From: Brachypterus glaber
Lineage: Eukaryota; Arthropoda; Insecta; Coleoptera; Kateretidae
Reading direction: 5' to 3'
Assembly (NCBI GenBank): GCA_958510825.1
Contig: OY294049.1
Location: 1,364,001 to 1,428,000 of the forward strand
DNA: 64,000 nt
This document shows, in pieces, positions 1-11,825 of the stretch (its first letter is position 1; every line of letters starts with the position of its first letter). The notes under the pieces are model-generated. The model had not been told where the DNA came from. It ran no database searches and saw only the letters and a program-made list of their open reading frames with translations. Both the position numbers and the translations under genes were made by a program.

Positions 1-295
1 GGAAGAATAACATAAATAATTAGTGGAAATATAAAAATGGAAAACCGACTTTTGTTATAAAGTTGTTCTTTAGTTGGAACATTAGAATTTTTAACAACAA
101 GATTTAGGCTTTATTCCATTTTATTTTAACAAGATATCAGTAAAAAACAGGGCGTTTGTCTTTATCTACCTATCTGGTGAGAAAAAAACAACTTTTTGTA
201 ATAACAGAAGCTTTATACAAAAGACTTACTGCGATAAGACAAAACTTTGTGACATCAACGAACATTTTTCCCTGAAATGGATCGCACAAAACTAC
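1..295. other. AT-rich flank, nothing recognised
   Basis: No long reading frame, RNA gene or clear repeat is visible before the 8-bp duplication that begins at 296. Confidence 0.5.
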
Positions 296-303
296 GTTAC
301 GCT
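296..303. repeat. Left 8-bp target-site duplication GTTACGCT
   Basis: Identical to 2189-2196 and directly adjacent to the first TIR of the tandem element. Confidence 0.8.
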
Positions 304-2188
304 CAACGAACTAATAACTCTTCTCTCTAGAATAGGCATTTCATTTGTAAAATCTGAAAAAAACGTAGCCAACATATACATTTGTCTGTCTTACTCTCAC
401 AGCTTTGTTCTAACAGAGACAACAATACAAGTTACTGGTAATTGTTATTGTTCAGGTCTGAATATACCTACTATTTGTTTACAAACAAACCGAGATGTTG
501 GCGATACTTTATATTAACGGTATGCGTATTCTAGAGAGAAAAGTTGTTAGTTCGTTGCTAAAAATGCATGGTTTCGGAGATACAGCCTTTCTCCCGGTAA
601 ATTGCAAGCCACCACCAGTCTGGATTTTACAACAAACTAATAACTCTTCTCTCTAGAATAGGCATTTCATTTGTAAAATCTGAAAAAAACGTAGCCAACA
701 TATACATTTGTCTGTCTTACTCTCACAGCTTTGTTCTAACAGAGACAACAATACAAGTTACTGGTAATTGTTATTGTTCAGGTCTGAATATACCTACTAT
801 TTGTTTACAAACAAACCGAGATGTTGGCGATACTTTATATTAACGGTATGCGTATTCTAGAGAGAAAAGTTGTTAGTTCGTTGCTAAAAATGCATGGTTT
901 CGGAGATACAGCCTTTCTCCCGGTAAATTGCAAGCCACCACCAGTCTGGATTTTACAACAAACTAATAACTCTTCTCTCTAGAATAGGCATTTCATTTGT
1001 AAAATCTGAAAAAAACGTAGCCAACATATACATTTGTCTGTCTTACTCTCACAGCTTTGTTCTAACAGAGACAACAATACAAGTTACTGGTAATTGTTAT
1101 TGTTCAGGTCTGAATATACCTACTATTTGTTTACAAACAAACCGAGATGTTGGCGATACTTTATATTAACGGTATGCGTATTCTAGAGAGAAAAGTTGTT
1201 AGTTCGTTGCTAAAAATGCATGGTTTCGGAGATACAGCCTTTCTCCCGGTAAATTGCAAGCCACCACCAGTCTGGATTTTACAACAAACTAATAACTCTT
1301 CTCTCTAGAATAGGCATTTCATTTGTAAAATCTGAAAAAAAACGTAGCCAACATATACATTTGTCTGTCTTACTCTCACAGCTTTGTTCTAACAGAGACA
1401 ACAATACAAGTTACTGGTAATTGTTATTGTTCAGGTCTGAATATACCTACTATTTGTTTACAAACAAACCGAGATGTTGGCGATACTTTATATTAACGGT
1501 ATGCGTATTCTAGAGAGAAAAGTTGTTAGTTCGTTGCTAAAAATGCATGGTTTCGGAGATACAGCCTTTCTCCCGGTAAATTGCAAGCCACCACCAGTCT
1601 GGATTTTACAACGAACTAATAACTCTTCTCTCTAGAATAGGCATTTCATTTGTAAAAACTGAAAAAAACGTAGCCAACATATACATTTGTCTGTCTTACT
1701 CGCACAGCTTTGTTCTAACAGAGAAAACAATACAAGTTACTGGTAATTGTTATTGTTCAGGTCTGAATATACCTACTATTTGTTTACAAACAAACCGAGA
1801 TGTTGGCGATACTTTATATTAACGGTATGCGTATTCTAGAGAGAAAAGTTGTTAGTTCGTTGCTAAAAATGCATGGTTTCGGAGATACAGCCTTTCTCCC
1901 GGTAAATTGCAAGCCACCACCAGTCTGGATTTTACAACGAACTAATAACTCTTCTCTCTAGAATAGGCATTTCATTTGTAAAAACTGAAAAAAACGTAGC
2001 CAACATATACATTTGTCTGTCTTACTCTCACAGCTTTGTTCTAACAGAGACAACAATACAAGTTACTGGTAATTGTTATTGTTCAGGTCTGAATATACCT
2101 ACTATTTGTTTACAAACAAACCGAGATGTTGGCGATACTTTATATTAACGGTATGCGTATTCTAGAGAGAACAGTTGTTAGTTCGTTG
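304..2188. mobile_element. Composite TIR element arranged as a tandem satellite (6 cores, 5 spacers)
   Basis: A 326-bp period repeats from 304 to 2188. Each unit is a core of about 254 bp bounded by inverted repeats of about 30 bp (left end CAACGAACTAATAACTCTTC; right end reads GTTGTTAGTTCGTTG) plus a 72-bp spacer. Cores start at 304, 630, 956, 1282, 1609 and 1935. The array begins exactly with a left TIR and ends exactly with a right TIR, and GTTACGCT flanks the whole block on both sides. Copies are nearly identical; the fourth has one extra A, and the fifth and sixth share the variant ACGAAC at the TIR. No coding capacity is seen. An 8-bp duplication fits hAT or P-like transposition, but the superfamily is not assigned. 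Confidence 0.85.
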
Positions 2189-2196
2189 GTTACGCT
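2189..2196. repeat. Right 8-bp target-site duplication GTTACGCT
   Basis: Identical to 296-303 and directly adjacent to the last TIR of the tandem element. Confidence 0.8.
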
Positions 2197-2652
2197 ATAG
2201 CGTAACTATAGTTACGGTTTGGCTAAAGCTGACTTTTTCATTTTCTTCAAAAAAGCTAATGGAGAGCATGCTATTCGTGTAATTTTTACTTAAGACTTTT
2301 ATAGTAATTTTAATTTATTATTGTTACTTTAAAAATACATGTTTCTAATAGTGATCGACACTAACAAGGTGACAATTTATGAACCCGCATATCATTAATA
2401 CAATTTAAACGATTCTTTACTTGTGCATAAATAAAATAGATAAAAAACTATTCGACAATAATGATTTAACTAGGTATTTATAAATAATAATAGTATCTAA
2501 TTTAAATATAATAGCTTTAACAGTTATTTTATTTTTATTTTATTCGTATACTCTTAATATATCTAACTTAAGTAACTTATAATATAATTTAGGTAGGTTT
2601 TTACTTCATTTTACCAATTTCAAAAAAGTTGATTTAATTTCTCTTGGACTAT
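2197..2652. other. AT-rich DNA, nothing recognised
   Basis: Contains a short palindrome around GCTATAGCGTAACTATAG just after the duplication, then low-complexity A/T sequence without reading frames. Confidence 0.4.
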
Positions 2653-3312
2653 TACATCGGCACTTAGTGCTACTAAGAGTGCCGATGTATTGAAATCTTC
2701 GCCGAAAAGTTAAATCTTTGACCACGTATTTTTACATTTCTCGACGTTTTAGACCATTCTGAGTCGAAATCAGTAAAAAAAATTTTTGCGTCCGTCTGTC
2801 TGTCTGTCTGTCTGTCTGTCTGGGTGTAAACTCTCTAACTCCATTTCTACATGAGATATCGACTTGCGTTTTTTTGCATATTGTTTCTTATCGTATTCCG
2901 AAGAGCTGATTAGATTTTGGGGGGTAAAGGATTGGGGGTAAGGGGGTAAAAATAGGGTAAAACTCCTATTTTTAGCGTTTTTTGTTTATAATTAAGGCAA
3001 TTATTATTGGATTTGGTTAATTTAACGCTTATATAAAAGATAATTTTAAATTGGTCAAAAAATGTTATAAACAACGTTTTCCTAAAACGCGTTGTTTTCG
3101 AGATATTGGCGTTTAAAGCAGTAAAAGGTTTTTTTAGCATATCTCACATATTTATAACCCGATTTCAAAAAATTATATTTTAAATAAAAGCTCTTTTTAA
3201 GCCCTATAAAAAATGTTATATACAGTTTTTTGCTAGAATATAAAGTTTTAAAGATACAGAATTTAAAATCAAACAAAATACCTAGTTTGAAATTTGCAAA
3301 CTAGATGACTAG
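2653..3312 (-). mobile_element. Helentron/DINE-1-like non-autonomous element, copy A
   Basis: One end carries a strong hairpin at 2653-2689 (arms TACATCGGCACT and AGTGCCGATGTA). Next to it is a (GTCT)n microsatellite at 2793-2821 and then a long AT-rich body. A near-identical copy lies in opposite orientation at 45969-46638. GTCY microsatellites plus a terminal hairpin are typical of DINE-1/Helentron-associated elements. That family call is inference, since no terminal inverted repeats or Rep/helicase gene are present. A 64-codon frame is identical in both copies but looks like repeat sequence rather than a gene. Confidence 0.55.
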
Positions 3313-3779
3313 TTTATTAGTTAATTTACTCGGGCGAAATATGGTAATGTAGTAATACTTGGTATTATTAGTCTGAACTTGTTTAGTTACACACTTTTTT
3401 CCGCTAAAGGTCCTGAAACAATGAAAGTGTATATTGTAACAACAATTTTGTTTTCTCATTTTAGCTTAAAGTAAAGGCTCGGATGGCAATAGATGCAACG
3501 CCATCTTTGCCAGTTCATCTCTAAAGCTTTCGAAACACATAGTCAGAAATAAATAAATTGAAACCTGATAATAAATATTCTAAGATACTACCATTATTCG
3601 ACGTTGCCAGGTTTTGTACATTAGATAACTTGACTCATATTGCCCTACGGGCCATATTTGACTTATGTACCATACTACTTTTTATTATTTATTTACTTTT
3701 AAGTATAAAAATCAACAATAGCAAGGTAAATTAATATAAAATCCAGCAACGGTGTAAGTATATATGAAAAGCAAAGTTA

Positions 3780-4005
3780 CACAGCCACTCATTGTATTTT
3801 GTCAAAATAGCACCTTATCCGGTAAATTTTGGACATAACATTAAAAAACGTTATTTTCGAGTTATGAAAATAACGTTTTTTAAGATTATGTCCAAAATTA
3901 ATGGGATGAGGTGCTATTTTGACCTCAAATTCGGATTTAGCGCCTTAAGTTACAAATGAATACAATGGTATTTAAAAGTTCTTGAGCTTATTTTGTGTGG
4001 CTGTG
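3780..4005. mobile_element. CACTA-like MITE with TTA duplication
   Basis: A 226-bp element begins CACAGCCAC and ends GTGGCTGTG, flanked by TTA at 3777-3779 and 4006-4008. Inside is a large palindrome (3801-3923) whose arms include GTCAAAATAGCACC and AAAAAACGTTATTTTC. The motif reading CTCAAATTCGGATTTAGCGCC recurs in modified form at 44180-44215, next to the assembly gap. CAC termini with 3-bp duplications fit EnSpm/CACTA; Harbinger also makes 3-bp duplications. Confidence 0.6.
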
Positions 4006-4008
4006 TTA

Positions 4009-5685
4009 TTAATATTTTAATTAATATTTTTTTTTCGACATATTTACCTTATATTAGATAAATCATAAATTTTATGTTAAAATAAGGGATAAGAAAACTG
4101 GGGACCCAAGTTTCCTTATTCCTTATTCCCAGTGTGGGGTAAGGAAATATATAATGACCCCCTAGAGTCCCCCAAGTAACGCGCTTAGATTTTACAGCTT
4201 AAATTGGCTGTATCGCGCATTTTTAACCAGCATTTAGCTTTATTTCGGTAACTTAATTTGCTATATTTAGGTTTTTTATTAAGCTGTTTTCAACACTTTA
4301 CATCCACTAGAAAAACCGCTCATCGCTAGCGGCGTTAGCTAAAGCCGCCGCTAGATAGAGTGGCCGTATTTTGGAAAAATGATGTTCCATCCAGGGGCGG
4401 ATTTATTTCATTTTAAGAGGGGCGGGGGCATCCATAAGGAAAAAATTGCGCTTTTACCAAAATTATAATTTTTAATGCTAATATATCTCACTAAAAAATA
4501 TATATATTATTTTTTTCTGGATACCGCGTATATCAAATGAAAAAAAATATAGTGGTTTTTATGAGGGGCCTGTTGGGCTACACGCACAATATTTTAAGAC
4601 AATGAAAACAAAATATTTGTGCCTGTTATTACGCCTAAAATGGAGCAATGTAGTGCATTTTTGAACTTAAAAGGACACAGCTCCGCCATTTTGAAAGAAA
4701 ACATTCTGATTTTTTTTTGAGGTAATCCATTTACTATCCCTTTATACCGTTCCGTGTTAAAAAGATTTAAATATTAAATCCTTCGGACTTAAAAAAACTA
4801 AAAAAGCTAAAGATACATATCTTTTTAAAAAAAATCGCTGTGAGCGACCTCTAGATTTTTTTCAAAAATTCTGAAAAAATTCAGAGACGATACTCTTACC
4901 CCAATAAACAAATTTAAGGGGTATAACCTCCAAAATTTTCAATATTAAATTTTGGTGGGTCACCCTAGTGGGTCACCCTACATGCCGCGTTCCTCTTTAG
5001 GAGGACAGTATACATAATTGGGTTCATTAAATGTTTTTAACATTTGGTATCATTATGTCTACAAAAAAGTTACGTAAGTTACGTAAATTATACGACGAAA
5101 AATACTTTAAAAAATTAATTCTAAAATATACTAAAAAAATATATAATTATTCAAGAAACAAATTTTAATTCATTTACATAGCACATGTGAAATTGAATTT
5201 TAGACTGATAGCAACTCATTTTTTTTATAATTTTAATTGGTTTAAGTAGATATCGATGTTTTACAAATTATATAAGGCTATTAAAGTTTTTGATGCGTTA
5301 ATGTGTAAATTTATGGGATTTTTAATCATTTAAATTTTGTGTTTTATTAATTAATCAAAAGCTATAATTAAAAAACCATAAAAAGTAAACGGAAACATAG
5401 TGGGTAAAATTAAATAACTATTTTTATTTAGATGTTCAGAAAGAATCTAGGAACATGAATCAGAAGAATACTAGGTTATCTCCCGAGAAAGTCGTGGTCT
5501 TAGATAATAACTTCGAAACGGCTTTAGAAAAATATAAACAAAAAATAACGAGTGTTTTTAGAACTCGCTAGAACTTGACTTGAAAGTTTCTGCCAGTGTT
5601 TTATTTATTTTTTTATAGAATAGGGATAAGTTATTGATCTTAATCTTGCTTTTAAGAACACAGTGAAAAAACTCAAAATTATAGA
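4009..5685. other. AT-rich DNA with a hAT-like end at 4392
   Basis: CAGGGGCGGATTTA at 4392 resembles a hAT terminal inverted repeat, but I found no matching right end. At 4107-4178 a short GGGGACCC/GGGGTAAGG-rich block is seen, and 4960-4981 holds a direct repeat of GGGTCACCCTA. The rest is low complexity. Confidence 0.35.
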
Positions 5686-5725
5686 GCCAACGTTTCGCCC
5701 CTTATTGTTGGGGCTTCTTCAGGGC
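5686..5725 (-). ncRNA. Hammerhead ribozyme-like motif of Penelope-element type
   Basis: Read on the minus strand: GCC, then CTGAAGA, one extra A, stem II GCCCC/GGGGC with an 8-nt loop AACAATAA, GAAACGUU, then GGC. GCC/GGC would form a short stem I, AC/GU a 2-bp loop-less stem III, and GUU is an allowed cleavage triplet. Minimal hammerheads with such a short stem III are known from Penelope-like retroelements and act mainly as dimers. No Penelope reverse transcriptase was found nearby. The extra A after the core may weaken activity. Confidence 0.5.
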
Positions 5726-6479
5726 AAATTTATAAAAAAAATATAATAATTAAATATAAAAACTAGTGTAAATGGTAAAAAAATATAATAAAATTAATTT
5801 ACATTAAAATTTTTTAAAAAATTATAACAGAAAGATTAAAATGAATATATAATAAATAAAGAACAAGAAAAATAATTTAAATATTTAATCAGCCTAAAAT
5901 GGCAGATTTTAGATCATTAAACTCGTCACATGAAATACTAAATCATGTTTTAAAGTGAAACATTGCTCAAAAAGCACTTGTAGGATTCTTTAAATAAATA
6001 ATAAATAAAGTTTATAGAAACACAAAAAACAATCACCCCTGTAGTATAAAAATTGAATCAGGGTATCACGTTTTCCATTATTATCATATCTCGCAATAAA
6101 AATTAATTAAATAAAAGCTTATCAAAGCATCATCTAAATATCTGCAAATCCACTCAGTATCATAATAAACACCGTTTTATTTGCTCGAACAACCCCTATC
6201 AAAGTTTATCCCGGCTAATATAATTCTGTTCCCTCCCTTCTCATTCAATTCACCCTCTATTGTATCTGTGGCCAGAATCCCCTGTTTTGTATCAAATCAA
6301 CTCCATGTTCTAACCATTATTTGCAATGTTATTTGCAAGTTCCTTAAACCAGTGCCGTACCACAAATCTTACCCTAAATAGTTTTGTAATAAACGGTTTA
6401 AGTACAGTAAATCACATTACAGGAAAATTTGGAAATATCTTGAATATTTGATGCTCTTTATATGATTTCGAAATATATA
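5726..6479. other. AT-rich DNA, nothing recognised
   Basis: This stretch follows the hammerhead-like motif and could be its host element, but no reverse transcriptase or GIY-YIG residues are visible. The 66-codon frame at 6181-6381 has no recognisable features. Confidence 0.35.
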
Positions 6480-7320
6480 CTCCATATAATAATAAATAAT
6501 AAACTTTATTTGTTCCAATCGATCAATTTACATTGATATAGGACAAGTCAAAAACAAAAGAAAAAAAATTAACAAATTAGAAATTGTATGACAAAAACTT
6601 CTCAACCGAGTAAAATGAATTTAAAATCAAAATATTTTTAATAGTTTTCATATACAAATTATATCTCAATTCTCTTATCTGCCTAGGCAGTTTATTGTAT
6701 AAAACCGCGCCAAAATAGTAGGGATTTTAATTTTTTTGTAATTCCAGTCTATGAATGGGATATTCAATATTAGTACCATGACGTGTTTCATAACCATGAG
6801 AATTATTTAATAATTTCAATATATTTAGATTTAATTTAACAAATTTTAACATTTCCAAAATATAGAAACTTGGGAAAGTTAATAAGCGTTTGTATTATAA
6901 ATGTATGATATCATTGCAATATAATAAAAATAAAAGAGGTCCTAGAACATTCCCTTGAGGCACTCCTATCTTAATATCCAGTTCATCCGAACAAACGCCA
7001 AAAAAACATACAAACTTTTATTCGAAAGGTATGACTTCAGTATGTCAAGACATTTGCCGTGTAAACCATAAGTCTCTAATTTTTTTAATAGAACCTCATG
7101 ATCCACACAATCAAATGCCTTGGATAAGTAGATAAACAAAGCAATTAATTTATTTTTATCGCTAATATTGTTATAAATATATTAAATATTTCACATAAAG
7201 CAGTTAGGGTTGACCTATGTTCCCGAAAACCATGTTGTTTAGCATTTAAAACATTATTTATATTTAAAAAATGTATAATTCTTTTAAAAATTACTTTTTC
7301 TAAAATTTATAATGAGAGAA
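6480..7320 (-). pseudogene. Decayed non-LTR retrotransposon reverse transcriptase fragment
   Basis: Translating the minus strand piecewise gives classic reverse transcriptase signatures in the right order. QHGFREHRSTLTALCEIF lies near 7200-7250. LSKAFDCVDHEVLL, which contains the motif A aspartate, lies near 7088-7130. GVPQGNVLGPLLF is near 6935-6966, and YNKLPRQIRELR, the usual C-terminal signature, near 6660-6710. The pieces are separated by frameshifts and stops, and the region of the catalytic YADD box is deleted. The lower-coordinate end has (AATAA)-like repeats at 6488-6505, consistent with the 3' tail. The style is Jockey/CR1-like. It is non-functional. Confidence 0.8.
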
Positions 7321-7325
7321 TACCA

Positions 7326-8320
7326 CTCTGACGTCACAGCGCTTAAACTAAATAGCACTCTATAGGGTAATTGGCATTTATTTCTTTAGACTTAATAAAT
7401 GACTTTTTTTTAGATATACATGTTCTACAGTGCGTGCATTAAGTCTGGAATCACCCGAATAACTTTTTAGTTACAAGTAAAATACAAAAATCCTCAGACA
7501 GGTCGATTTATATTTTTAATTCTGCAAATTTTGGTCTAAAAAAAGTTATCAAAATTGGCACCCCCTTGCACCCTCACCCCCCAACTTTTTTTTTCAAATA
7601 GCAACCTACCCCTTGTGATACATCATTGGAAAGGTAATTTAATAAGCTTTCCAACAGTGTATGATAAAGCCTAATTTGTTAAAGGGTCTATGAAAAAACG
7701 CATGTTTTATTTAAACATTGTTTGTGTGAAATATTACGCATAATATGGTAATTGTTGCCCTTCCTGAGAATCTAAATAAGGTTGTTTTAAACTTCTTGTA
7801 ATATTTTATACCCTGTTGAAAAATGCAATTTTTTTTCTTTTTATTGACCAATTTTATGTTTACTATTTAATCGATTTTAATCCCGTTTTTTTTACTCTCC
7901 ACTGTCAAAGAGCTGAAGGACATCAATTTGAACATTTATAGTGAACTAAAGTTATACTTTACATGTCTTTATAATAAACTAAATTGTGCATTTTATCATT
8001 AGCCCTTTACCAAATTAGGCTTTATTATACACAGTTGGAAAGCTTATTAAATTACCTTTCCAACGAAGTGTCACAAGGGGTAGGTTGCTATTTGAAAAAA
8101 AAAAGTTGGGGGGTGAGGGTGCAAGGGGGTGCAAATTTTAATAACTTTTATTACACCATAATTTGCAAAATTAAAAATAAAAATCGACCTATCCGAGGGT
8201 TTTTGTGTTTTACTTGTAACTAAAAAGTTAATCGGGTGATTCCAGACTTAATGCACGCACTGTATATAAAAATGCCAATTACCCTATATTACATTTAGTT
8301 TACGCGCTGTGACGTCAGAG
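7326..8320. mobile_element. Outer inverted-repeat element with TGACGTCA ends
   Basis: Left end CTCTGACGTCACAGCGC (7326) is mirrored at 8304-8320. The arms continue with TAAACTAAAT and TATAGGGTAATTGGCATTT-like sequence for about 50 bp. The element is interrupted by a second inverted-repeat element at 7428-8262. No transposase is present. Confidence 0.65.
7428..8262. mobile_element. Nested Tc1/mariner-like MITE with TA duplication
   Basis: Begins CAGTGCGTGCATTAAGTCTG and ends with the inverse, flanked by TA at 7426-7427 and 8263-8264. The arms extend for roughly 250 bp, including a GGGGGTGCAA-type segment, so the transcript could fold back almost completely. The TA target and CAGTG-type TIR fit Tc1/mariner. 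The 79-codon frame at 7984-8223 is made of arm sequence and is not a gene. Confidence 0.65.
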
Positions 8321-9100
8321 ATGTTTTCTTTCAATAAATGGATTATAATACGTAGAGGTTTTCATATTTAAAATGAGGCATTGCGTATTATTACGGCGAT
8401 GTCTTTTAATCATAGTTATTCTTTAAAGTTGTAATTATTTAATTACTATCTATGCTTATTAAATAAAGCGCAGCATTTTAATTAGCATAAAGGATAATTA
8501 CACAAAAGTTAATTATAATTAATATAATTATGTATGGTTAGTGAAAAAGGTTTAGATAGATAATAGTTATCATTACCATTATAATAATAGTAAAAAATAT
8601 TAGGTGACTATACAAACCCACTCGATACAAAGAATATTTTTAAAGAGGCAATGCGTGTGAATATGCCCAAAATAAAAGTCTGTATTTAAGTCAGTTATTA
8701 AAATAAATATTAAATCAAATGCTTTCGTGAAGTCTAAAATAAATTAAGAACATTTATGAGCAATAAACTTTTCCTCTATATGATACACCTTGATTAGATC
8801 TATATAAATATGTAACTTTAAACAAAATTGAATTAATGGGATACTAGCTATTTATGAGAATAGTGAGTAAAGTGTAATATTTCTTATGTGGAAATTACTT
8901 CACGAAAAAGCGAGTACCGGTAAGCCCCACGTGTGGGTTATGGATGGTTTAAATTTCCTAATTTGAAATTAATCAACTAATTCCTAATACATTACATAAA
9001 AAATTAAAATTTCGTCATTAATTGTATTTCTTTGGGAACCATAAAAACTATATGAGCCGGCCAGAAAAACAGTCAGTTTATATCTTATTGATGATAATTA
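8321..9100. other. AT-rich DNA, nothing recognised
   Basis: Low-complexity A/T sequence without reading frames, RNA motifs or visible inverted repeats. Confidence 0.4.
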
Positions 9101-10210
9101 ACGTTTTGTTGTTTTGTTGGGTAGGAATACTTTGTGCTGTCTGTGAAGGCAAAATGTGGTGCCACTGACTTATTTAAATTCTAAATAATACACTGCCCAA
9201 GTATAACGAATCTGGACCTTTTCGTAATATATTGACTTCTGGGCAATTTGGATAATTTCTTGAGTTGGCGCGGTGCTTGTTAGGAACAAGTACGGGTGTG
9301 GAAATCCCGGGGTACCCCAGCCCCCAAGTCAAGGTAAGCTCGAGCTCAAGGCTGCGTGTCACTAGGGATGTAGTGTCTAATTCGATTTTTGGCGATCTCC
9401 CAAAGTAATAAGCCTTACAACGAGTTCTGCTGTAGGTACTAGATTAGGCTCTGGCAAGCTTTTATTTATTTAGGGACGTGCAGGAATTGGTATTTCGATT
9501 CCTTTATGTAGCTAGCTTAGTCGGGTTTGCCGACGACATCGATGTGCTCGAAAAATGACTGCTGGGACTACTTATTTTTAATGGGACCAGAAAACTGGTC
9601 AAAAAGTGACAGGGACTGCATAGGGCGTGAGGGCTTAGCTGCTACTTACCAGATTCTTTGGTCTTAAGAAAATAATCTGGTCAAAATCGATAGTGCCGAC
9701 TACATCGGACGTGGCTCAGTTAGCTTTTTATGGCAAGGACGAATATCTGTCACGAGGACCTACCAGACTCGGATGTATCAGGCCTATTTGTAGAAAATGA
9801 GTCGTAAACGAAAGTACAATTCTTTATTTAACGTCAAGTGTCACCCAATGGAAACATTAAGATTTAAATGTTTTTGGTATGCAATACGTTTTGCCCAAAG
9901 AACTCATCCAGCTTCCACTAAATTCGTCTTTTGACTTTTGCCAAAAGCATTATATCTGCTGGAACTATAACGGCTTTTACTCTTACATGATGTTTACGCG
10001 GAAATACAATGGACCAGCAGATCTAAATGTATAGCAAATACTTTGAATTTCCGATCCGCTACTGATTATGATGACTTGGCGCGCGCTACTGTATTTCTGA
10101 TCGGCTCATGTTTTTGCACAGCACTGAAATCCAGTGACAGGATGAAACAATTATGATTTATTACAAAGGACACACAACAGAATCACTTCTGGTGTTAAAT
10201 GCTGCCCTGT
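9101..10210. other. Higher-GC island, possible fossil coding DNA
   Basis: This segment is noticeably richer in G and C than its surroundings but has no long frame. Near 9518-9545 the plus strand reads GFADDIDVL, resembling the FADD catalytic box of a reverse transcriptase. No other domain motif supports it, so it may be chance or a strongly decayed retroelement. Confidence 0.3.
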
Positions 10211-11056
10211 ATTGTGTATTCACAAAACGCGTATTGAAAAAAAAAACAATAGATATGTCGTATGGTATGGACGTCGTTTAGGGCAACAGGGGCAGGTTAA
10301 TATAACTAGCAATTTTTCTAAAGATTTTTTTTTTAAATCGAAAATTACTATAATTTTAAAAATTAGCAATTTTTCTATAGATTTTGATTACCAAAATTAT
10401 ACTATAGATAATAATTATTAATTCTAATTCCATTTATATTAAAAATGTGCCTTATTATAATGTAATAGCCAGGAAGGGACTATGTATTACAATTAAGTAA
10501 AATCAGATGACACAAGAAATATATATTTACAATTTACAACGTTAGATACAGGCATCAAAAGTGTCTAGGGATAGATTTCACATTAGTTAAAATAAATTAC
10601 TGACGACTTTTCTTATTGTATTTCTATTGTAAAATGATGCGTAGGCTTCGAAGAGATCGCGCTGAGATATTTGTTACTACCTACTTTAGCTATTTTACTT
10701 GTATTTATTCTGAAGAGACATTAGTTTTGCTATTTAGACATGTGATTAAAATTATGGTAATGACTACATTCCAATTTTAAATTCGCAAAGTACTTCCAGC
10801 ATCCTGTTCAAATTTTTCGACTATAAGTTGCGGTAGTGGTTTTAGAGATATTATCTACCTTAAATGTATAAATAATGATTTATTTATATATTAAAACATT
10901 TTATAGCGTTTTAAATACCACCTACAACGTAGGACATATACGTAGGTACCGTGTACCTACTGAAACACTAAAAAATGCTGAATGCTAAAAAATAGCTTGC
11001 TGTTGTTCCCAAAGCTTCATTTGATGGGAATTAAGATTTCCACAATATTTTATTAC
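10211..11056. other. AT-rich DNA, nothing recognised
   Basis: A short direct repeat of AGCAATTTTTCTA occurs at 10310 and 10365; otherwise low complexity. Confidence 0.35.
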
Positions 11057-11825
11057 CATAGTGGGCTGAAAAAAAAAAGATGGACGAAAATCTAAATTTT
11101 TGCATACGACTATTTTTTATGCCGCCGAATATGATAGCTAAAAAGCTGAAAAAATTTTATCCGCGCCACTGGGGTGGTTCATTTTTTTATTCTTTTTTTC
11201 GATTTTGTTCAAATTTGGTATACAGGCTCTTTTTAGGGATATTAACGTAGACTAATGGTTAAAACACCAAAATGGCGGAGCCAATATGGCGTATCGGTTT
11301 TTAGAATGTTGTCATAATTGGACTACTTTATAGCCTTAATTTCGCGTTGGTCATCGATTTTAAGGAAACTACTAAACTTAAAACAGTTAATATGACAAAG
11401 CTTATATGGAAGTTAAAAATACTGTTTATATCCATTTTAGTTAAAATATTCATTTTTAAGAATTCCGTGAATTGAATTTTATTGTCCAGGTATAGGAAAT
11501 GTCTTATATTAGCCCTAGTGATTTCTTAAATTAAAACGAATTAAAGATACGCTATAAAAATCATGTAAATGGTCAAATTTTATTAAATAAATAATTAACT
11601 TGGTTTTTGGTGTGTTAACCATTGGTCTACGTTAATATCCCTAAAAAGAGCCTGTATACCAAATTTGAACAAAATCGAAAAGAAATTAAAAAAAAATGAA
11701 CCACCCTAGTGGTGCGGATTTTTTTTTTCAGCTTTTTCTCTTTATATTCGAAATCAGCGGTATCAAAAATACTCGTATGCAAAAATTTAGATTTTGGTCC
11801 ATCTTTTTTTTCTCAGCCCACAGTG
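11057..11825. mobile_element. Foldback element with about 210-bp arms
   Basis: Ends are CATAGTGGGCTGA at the left and the inverse of CACTGTGGGCTGA at the right. The arms share AAATCTAAATTTTTGCATACG, a CGC..CACT.GGGTGGTTCAT block, and ATATCCCTAAAAAGAGCCTG with its mirror. The unique centre is about 340 bp. Target duplication is unclear. No transposase gene. Confidence 0.65.

Noticed and set aside
304..2188. CRISPR-like array
   Set aside because: Repeat and spacer are both identical in all copies and repeats are about 254 bp with inverted ends; this is eukaryotic DNA.
304..2188. Hammerhead ribozyme in the 326-bp unit
   Set aside because: No CTGANGA plus GAAA combination on either strand.
3082..3276. 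Identical 64-codon frame in both Helentron-like copies (also 46004-46198)
   Set aside because: Identity follows from the copies being the same repeat; composition is A/T-driven and no start context or domain supports a gene.
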